Shown one piece after another: positions 59,402-64,000 of a DNA stretch of 64,000 nt. The position numbers and the translations under genes were made by a program. The stretch lies in the NCBI RefSeq assembly GCF_900109945.1, contig NZ_FOBX01000008.1:372001-436000 (forward strand). The letters are read 5' to 3'. This DNA comes from Bradyrhizobium sp. OK095. GTDB taxonomy: Bacteria > Pseudomonadota > Alphaproteobacteria > Rhizobiales > Xanthobacteraceae. Below the pieces are notes generated by a model. It saw nothing but the letters and a program-made list of their open reading frames with translations. It did not search any database and was not told where the DNA came from. Each line of letters starts with the position of its first letter. The stretch's first letter is position 1.

Positions 59402-61453
59402 TTGCTTCGCGTGCTCAATTCGGCGCTCAATCATCTCGAGGAATGGTTGATCGCGACGCTCATTGCGGCTGCTACCGGTTTGATCTTCATCGCCGTGGTG
59501 CACCGTTACGGCGCCGGCGAATCGATCGTCCTCTCCAGATGGGCGGCCGCGCACGGGATGAATTGGCTCGCGACGCTGTCGATGGCGGTGTTTACCTTCC
59601 TGTCCGAGCTCGATTTGTCCTGGGCGCAGGAACTCTGCATCTACATGTTCATCTGGATGGCGAAGTTCGGCGCGGCCTATGGCGTGCGCACCGGCATCCA
59701 TGTCGGCGTCGATCTCCTCGTCAACCGCCTGCCCGAGCATTCGCGCAAGCATGTGATCATGTTCTCGCTGCTCTGCGGTGCGCTGTTCACCGGCATGATC
59801 GCCTCCTTTGGCGCCTCCTTCGTCAACGAGATGTTCAAGACCGGCCAGCAGTCCAACGATCTGGAAGCGCCGATGTGGTTCGTGTATCTCGCGATCCCGC
59901 TCGGCTCCGGCCTGATGTGCTTCCGCTTCCTCCAGGTCTGCTGGTCCTACTACTGGACCGGCCATCTGCCGCATCACGACGAGAGCCATGTCGAGGGCGT
60001 GGAGGCCGACGGCTCGCCCGCGCTGCATCCGCAGCCCGCCGGCGCCGCAACCAGGGCTGCTGCGCGAAAAGTCTCGCCGCTGGGCGTCATCCTGATCATG
60101 GCGCCGATCCTGATTTTCGCCATGTGTCTTGCCGAGAAGTTTGGCGTGCTGGAGCTGCCGCACTGGATGCGGGCCGCGACGGTCTTTGCGCTGCTGATCG
60201 CGCTGATGCTGACGGGTATTCCGGTCTCGATCGCGCTTGGTCTCACCGTGATGACGTTCCTGTTCACGCTGACCACGGTGCCGATCGAAGCCGTCTCGAT
60301 GAAGCTCTTCACCGGCATCGAAGGCTTCGAGATCATGGCGATCCCGTTCTTCATCCTCGCCGGCAATTTTCTCACCCATGGCGGCGTCGCGCGCCGCATG
60401 ATCAACTTTGCGACCTCGCTGATCGGCCACTGGCACGGCGGCCTTGGGCTCGCCGGCATCGTCGCCTGCGCGATGTTCGCGCTGGTGTGCGGCTCGAGCG
60501 TTGCGACGGTCGCGGCGATCGGCGCCATCGTGCTGCCGGAGATGGTACGCCACGGCTACCCGATGCGTTTCGGCGCCGGCATCATCACCGTTGCTGGCTC
60601 GCTCGGCATTTTGATGCTGCCCTCGATCCCGAAGATCGTCTACGCGGTTTCGACCAATACTTCGATCGGCGCGCTGTTCGTCGCGGGCCTGCTGCCCGGC
60701 ATCCTGCTGACGACGATGCTCTGCATCGTCACCTGGTGGCTCGCGCGCAAGCGGGACTATCCGCGACTGCCGAAGGCGAGCTGGGGCGAGACCGTCCGCA
60801 CCTTCCGCGAGAGCATCTGGGGATTGATGCTGGTCGTCATCATCATCGGCGGCATCTATAGCGGCCTGTTCACGGCCACCGAGGCCGCCGCGATGGCCGC
60901 GGTGTATTCTTTCTTCATCTCGGTCTTCGTCTACAAGGCCATTGGCATGAAGGACGTGCCGCGGGTGCTGCTGCGCGCCGCCAATACCAGCGCGATGCTG
61001 CTCTATATCGTCACCAACGCGGTGCTGTTCTCGTTCGTGCTGGCCAACGAAAACCTGCCTTCGGTCCTGGCGGACTGGATCGCGGCGCAGAACCTCGGCT
61101 GGGTCGGCTTCCTCCTGGTCGTCAACGTCCTGCTGCTGCTCGCGGGCAACTTCATGGAGCCGAACTCGATCATCCTGATCATGGCGCCGATCCTGGCGCC
61201 CGCAGCCAAGAAGCTCGGCATCGACCTCGTCCATTTCGGCATCGTCATGGACGTCAACATGGAGGTCGGCCTCTGCCATCCGCCGGTAGGGTTAAATCTC
61301 TACGTCGCGTCGATGATAGCGCGAATGCGAATAACGGAGCTCGCGGTCGCGGTGATGCCATGGCTCCTCACCATGCTCGGCTTCCTTGTCATCGTGACCT
61401 ATTGGCCCGATTTGACGCTGTGGCTGCCGCGGGTGCTGGGGATGCACCAGTGA
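59402..61453 (+). CDS. TRAP transporter, fused small and large membrane subunits (DctQM)
   Basis: The product is 683 residues. The first 200 form a DctQ-like domain of four helices (AQELCIYMFIWMAKFGAAYGVRTGIHVGVD). A Pro/Ala-rich linker (about 200-222) joins a DctM-like domain with 12 or more helices (GFEIMAIPFFILAGNFLTHGGVARR, GSSVATVAAIG, EVGLCHPPVGLNLYV). It pairs with the DctP-type protein. No ATG fits. A TTG at 59402 with an upstream ataggggg is the most likely start. Confidence 0.93.
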   Translation: MLRVLNSALNHLEEWLIATLIAAATGLIFIAVVHRYGAGESIVLSRWAAAHGMNWLATLSMAVFTFLSELDLSWAQELCIYMFIWMAKFGAAYGVRTGIHVGVDLLVNRLPEHSRKHVIMFSLLCGALFTGMIASFGASFVNEMFKTGQQSNDLEAPMWFVYLAIPLGSGLMCFRFLQVCWSYYWTGHLPHHDESHVEGVEADGSPALHPQPAGAATRAAARKVSPLGVILIMAPILIFAMCLAEKFGVLELPHWMRAATVFALLIALMLTGIPVSIALGLTVMTFLFTLTTVPIEAVSMKLFTGIEGFEIMAIPFFILAGNFLTHGGVARRMINFATSLIGHWHGGLGLAGIVACAMFALVCGSSVATVAAIGAIVLPEMVRHGYPMRFGAGIITVAGSLGILMLPSIPKIVYAVSTNTSIGALFVAGLLPGILLTTMLCIVTWWLARKRDYPRLPKASWGETVRTFRESIWGLMLVVIIIGGIYSGLFTATEAAAMAAVYSFFISVFVYKAIGMKDVPRVLLRAANTSAMLLYIVTNAVLFSFVLANENLPSVLADWIAAQNLGWVGFLLVVNVLLLLAGNFMEPNSIILIMAPILAPAAKKLGIDLVHFGIVMDVNMEVGLCHPPVGLNLYVASMIARMRITELAVAVMPWLLTMLGFLVIVTYWPDLTLWLPRVLGMHQ

Positions 61454-61564
61454 GGCGATGTATGGCTAACGCGCGGTAAACCCGCGCGTTCAAATGCCGT
61501 CGCGGTGCAGTGCACGCATTTTTACGGATGTGCGGTACGACCATGCCAGCGGATGGGTGCTGGC

Positions 61565-62719
61565 ATGTTGTTCAACAGAATGGAATCCGGACGGGCCTCG
61601 ATCTCCGACGCCGTCTATCTGGAAGTCATCACGGGCCTTCACGGCACGACGATGCCGAACGTTCTTGCGGCCGCTTGCCTGGCGATGGTCGGTTCCATCA
61701 CGACCTACGAGACCGGCGACATGGTGACGGCCGGCCTGACGGTCGCCGGTGTCGTGGTGGCCATCGTCCGTCTGTTCGAAGTTTTTGCATTCCGCCGCCG
61801 CCTCGGGCAATCGCCGCAGCTCGACCGGGCCGAGGCCGCGCGCTGGGAACGGCGCTATATTGCCGGCACCGTCGTGACGGCTCTCATCCTCGGCCTGTTT
61901 GCCGCGCGCAGCATCGTGCTGGGCGATGCGCTCTGCTCGGTGATGGCAATCGGGATCGGATTCGGCTTTGGTGCCGGCGTGGTGGCGCGGCTGGCGCTGC
62001 GCCCGGTCGCGGCGCTGCTCGATCTCGTCGCCATCGCTGCGCCCGCTGCGATCGTGGCCTTCATGCAGCCGGATCTCCGCCATGTCGGTCTCGGGCTCCT
62101 CATCCTGATGTATGTGGTCGCGAGCTTCGAGATGGTGCGGTTGAGCTTCAACGCCTCGATCAACCAGATTACGCTCAAGCGACAATTCGAGCAGCTCGCG
62201 CGCATCGACCCGATGACCGGCGTCGCCAACCGATCGGTGCTCGCGACGGACTTGCCCGCCATGCTCGCGGCCGGGAGGCTTGCCGTTCATACGCTCGATC
62301 TCGACCGATTCAAGGAGGCAAACGACCGGTTCGGCCATCCTGTTGGGGACGCTTTGCTGAAGCAGGTCGCCGGGCGGCTCAAGGCGATCGCCGCGGCCGA
62401 GCACCTCGTGGTGCGGATGGGCGGCGACGAATTCGTGCTGATTCAGCGCGCGGCCGCCGACGCGGAAGCGATGGCGCAGCACATCGTGCAATCGATCGGC
62501 GCGCCATACGAGGTCGAAGGGCAGGCCATCGAGCTCGGCGTGAGCGTCGGCGTTGCCGTCGCGCCGGACGACGGTCGAACCGCAGAGGCGCTGATGTCGC
62601 GCTCAGACAGGGCGCTCTACCGGGCCAAGGAGAGCCGCGGCGGTTATGTGCTGGCCCGTGAGCTTCGCATGCCGGTCACGACATCGGGCCAGACCGTTTC
62701 CGAAGGGCTGGCGGCGTAA
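61565..62719 (+). CDS. Membrane-bound diguanylate cyclase (GGDEF)
   Basis: The product is 384 residues. The N-terminal part has about six membrane helices (from NVLAAACLAMVG to LLILMYVVASFEM). The GGDEF domain begins ARIDPMTGVANRSVL. Catalytic site MGGDEFVLI and the substrate-side DLDRFKEANDRFGHPVGD are intact, so it should make cyclic di-GMP. The inhibitory RxxD site that normally lies just upstream of GGDEF is replaced by AAAE, so product inhibition is probably lost. The ATG at 61565 was chosen as the first Met of the helical part. Confidence 0.92.
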   Translation: MLFNRMESGRASISDAVYLEVITGLHGTTMPNVLAAACLAMVGSITTYETGDMVTAGLTVAGVVVAIVRLFEVFAFRRRLGQSPQLDRAEAARWERRYIAGTVVTALILGLFAARSIVLGDALCSVMAIGIGFGFGAGVVARLALRPVAALLDLVAIAAPAAIVAFMQPDLRHVGLGLLILMYVVASFEMVRLSFNASINQITLKRQFEQLARIDPMTGVANRSVLATDLPAMLAAGRLAVHTLDLDRFKEANDRFGHPVGDALLKQVAGRLKAIAAAEHLVVRMGGDEFVLIQRAAADAEAMAQHIVQSIGAPYEVEGQAIELGVSVGVAVAPDDGRTAEALMSRSDRALYRAKESRGGYVLARELRMPVTTSGQTVSEGLAA

Positions 62720-62788
62720 GAGCGGTTGGAACCGCAATCGAGATGCGGTTAGATGCCTCCCAAGCAAGACGAGCCGGGGAGGAACCTC

Positions 62789-64000
62789 ATGACCAGCATC
62801 GACGCATCCGACACGCCGAAGGACGCAACGGCGTCCGTCATCGCGCAGCAGACGGCGATGCTGAACGCGCTGCCATTTTCCGACACGCGGGATTTCGACG
62901 ATGCCGCGCGCGGCTTTCTCGGCACGATCGAGAACGCGGAGATTACCAACCCGCAAGGACGGACGGTCTGGAGCCTGAAGCCTTATGGCTTCCTCTCGGC
63001 CGAACAGGCGCCGCCGACGGTCAATCCCAGCCTGTGGCGGCAGGCGCGGCTCAATATGCATCACGGGCTGTTCGAGGTGGTGCCCGGAATCTACCAGGTG
63101 CGCGGGCTCGACATCGCCAACATGACGCTGATCGAAGGCGATAGCGGCGTCATCGTCGTGGACACCCTGACCTCGATCGAAGGCGCGCGCGCCGCGCTGG
63201 ATCTGTACTTCAAGCACCGGGGGCAGCGGCCCGTCGCGGCCGTGATCTTCACGCACACCCACACCGATCATTGGGGCGGGGCCCGCGGCGTGCTGGAGGA
63301 GGATGCACTCGCAACCGGCCGCGTTCCGATCATCGCGCCGAACCTGTTCATGGAGCACGCCGTCTCCGAGAACATCATCGCGGGCCCGGCGATGCTCCGC
63401 CGGGCGCAATATCAATTTGGTCCGTTCCTCGCCAAGGGCGTGCGGGGGCAGGTCGACAACGGGCTCGGCAAGTCGATGGCGGCAGGCGCGGTTGCGCTGC
63501 TGCGGCCGACCGATCTGATCATGGCGACCGGCGACAGGCGCGTGATCGACGGCGTCGAATTCGAATTCCAGATGGCGCCGAACAGCGAAGCGCCGGCGGA
63601 GATGCATTTCTTCCTCCCACGCTACAAGCTGTTGAACCTCGCCGAGAACTGCACGCATAATTTCCACAATCTGCTGCCGTTCCGCGGCGCCGACGTGCGC
63701 GACGCGCTGGCCTGGTCGAAATATCTGGGTGAGGCCTTGCAGCTCTGGGACGGCAAGGCGGAGGCGATGTGCGGGCAGCATCACTGGCCGGTGTGGGGAC
63801 GCGAGCGCATCGGCACTATGATCCGCCAGCAGCGCGACCTCTACAAATTCGCGCACGACCAAACCATCCGCCTGATGAACCATGGCCTCACCGCCACCGA
63901 GATCGCCGAGACGATCCAGCTGCCCAGGAGTCTCGAAGGCGCCTGGCACGGCCGCGGCTATTACGGCCACATCCGCCACAATGTGAAGGCGATCTACCAA
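62789..64000 (+). CDS. Alkyl/aryl sulfatase of the metallo-beta-lactamase fold, 3' end outside window
   Basis: 404 codons are present without a stop. The metal-binding motif is FTHTHTDHWGGARG (HxHxDH), with further ligands in ENCTHNFHNL and GQHHWPVWG. Strand segments MNALPFSDTRDFDDAARGF and VWSLKPYGFL match SdsA1/BDS1-type alkyl sulfatases, which split sulfate from long alkyl chains such as detergents. No signal peptide is seen in the first residues, so it may be cytoplasmic. The ribosome site gggga-gg precedes the ATG. The remaining domains, including the C-terminal sterol-carrier-like one, lie outside. Confidence 0.93.
   Translation, partial: MTSIDASDTPKDATASVIAQQTAMLNALPFSDTRDFDDAARGFLGTIENAEITNPQGRTVWSLKPYGFLSAEQAPPTVNPSLWRQARLNMHHGLFEVVPGIYQVRGLDIANMTLIEGDSGVIVVDTLTSIEGARAALDLYFKHRGQRPVAAVIFTHTHTDHWGGARGVLEEDALATGRVPIIAPNLFMEHAVSENIIAGPAMLRRAQYQFGPFLAKGVRGQVDNGLGKSMAAGAVALLRPTDLIMATGDRRVIDGVEFEFQMAPNSEAPAEMHFFLPRYKLLNLAENCTHNFHNLLPFRGADVRDALAWSKYLGEALQLWDGKAEAMCGQHHWPVWGRERIGTMIRQQRDLYKFAHDQTIRLMNHGLTATEIAETIQLPRSLEGAWHGRGYYGHIRHNVKAIYQ

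Noticed and set aside
59243..61279. Open frame of nearly 680 codons antisense to the fused TRAP membrane protein
   Set aside because: Low-complexity, highly charged mirror of hydrophobic codons. No start context and no family resemblance.
62603..64000. Long minus-strand open frame over the alkyl sulfatase
   Set aside because: The plus strand has the HxHxDH metal motif and a good ribosome site. The minus frame is a shadow.

Overview
The window looks like chromosome of a soil alphaproteobacterium, most likely Bradyrhizobium or a close relative. This rests on the high GC (about 63-66% in lines counted by hand), the gene families present, and rhizobial-style intergenic palindromes such as the cgtcattgcgag / ctcgcaatgacg element. 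No rRNA, tRNA, CRISPR array or intact insertion sequence was seen. Both window ends cut genes: an SDR dehydrogenase on the left and an alkyl sulfatase on the right.

Left part (1-19.7 kb): an SDR / carboxymuconolactone-decarboxylase-like / SDR operon lies divergent from a cyoABCD quinol oxidase operon. Then come a secreted nuclease-like protein, a GMC oxidoreductase with a small partner subunit, a cytoplasmic HtrA-like protease, a KstD-like flavoprotein, a fused indolepyruvate ferredoxin oxidoreductase, a hotdog-fold protein, and a biuret-hydrolase-like enzyme paired with an AzgA-like permease. Next (19.7-28 kb) is a MacAB plus NodT-type tripartite efflux operon with two extra exported proteins. 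It is divergent from an OmpR-type response regulator and histidine kinase, and a tandem 10-bp repeat sits in the shared promoter region. A sugar-type ABC importer without its ATPase (28-31 kb) follows. After it comes a periplasmic oxidation operon (31-37 kb): a molybdenum hydroxylase pair, a flavocytochrome c sulfide dehydrogenase flavoprotein, and soxXYZA. It has no soxB, and its SoxY has an unusual C-terminus.

The most interesting region is 37.4-44.3 kb (possibly to 46.1 kb), a compact RiPP-type operon. A small 84-residue peptide gene ends in Ser-Ile-His-Ile-Asp-Leu-Leu. A UUCG-capped hairpin separates it from the next gene. Then follow five modification genes, mostly joined by ATGA overlaps: a radical SAM protein with C-terminal cysteines, a B12-binding radical SAM protein of the 'RiPP maturation radical SAM protein 1' type (CX7CX2C), a radical SAM/SPASM protein, a fusion of a Cys-rich domain to a methyltransferase, and an HExxH protein of the alpha-ketoglutarate-type peptide beta-hydroxylase family. 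A second B12-radical SAM protein with a DUF4070-like C-terminus lies just downstream. No dedicated protease or exporter is evident. The family assignments come from established motifs. The idea that the 84-residue peptide is the substrate, and the nature of the product, are inference.

Right part (46-64 kb): an MFS exporter, an isopropylmalate-dehydrogenase-like enzyme, a CAX-type antiporter, a Gly/Tyr-rich exported protein, a Tat-exported amidohydrolase, a rifampin ADP-ribosyltransferase (arr), small exported proteins, and a UBP zinc-finger gene flanked by two copies of a palindromic repeat. A lower-GC patch at 54.7-56.4 kb lies between a truncated and an intact copy of the same SDR gene. The region ends with a trans-aconitate methyltransferase, a TRAP transporter (dctP and fused dctQM), a GGDEF diguanylate cyclase and the partial alkyl sulfatase.
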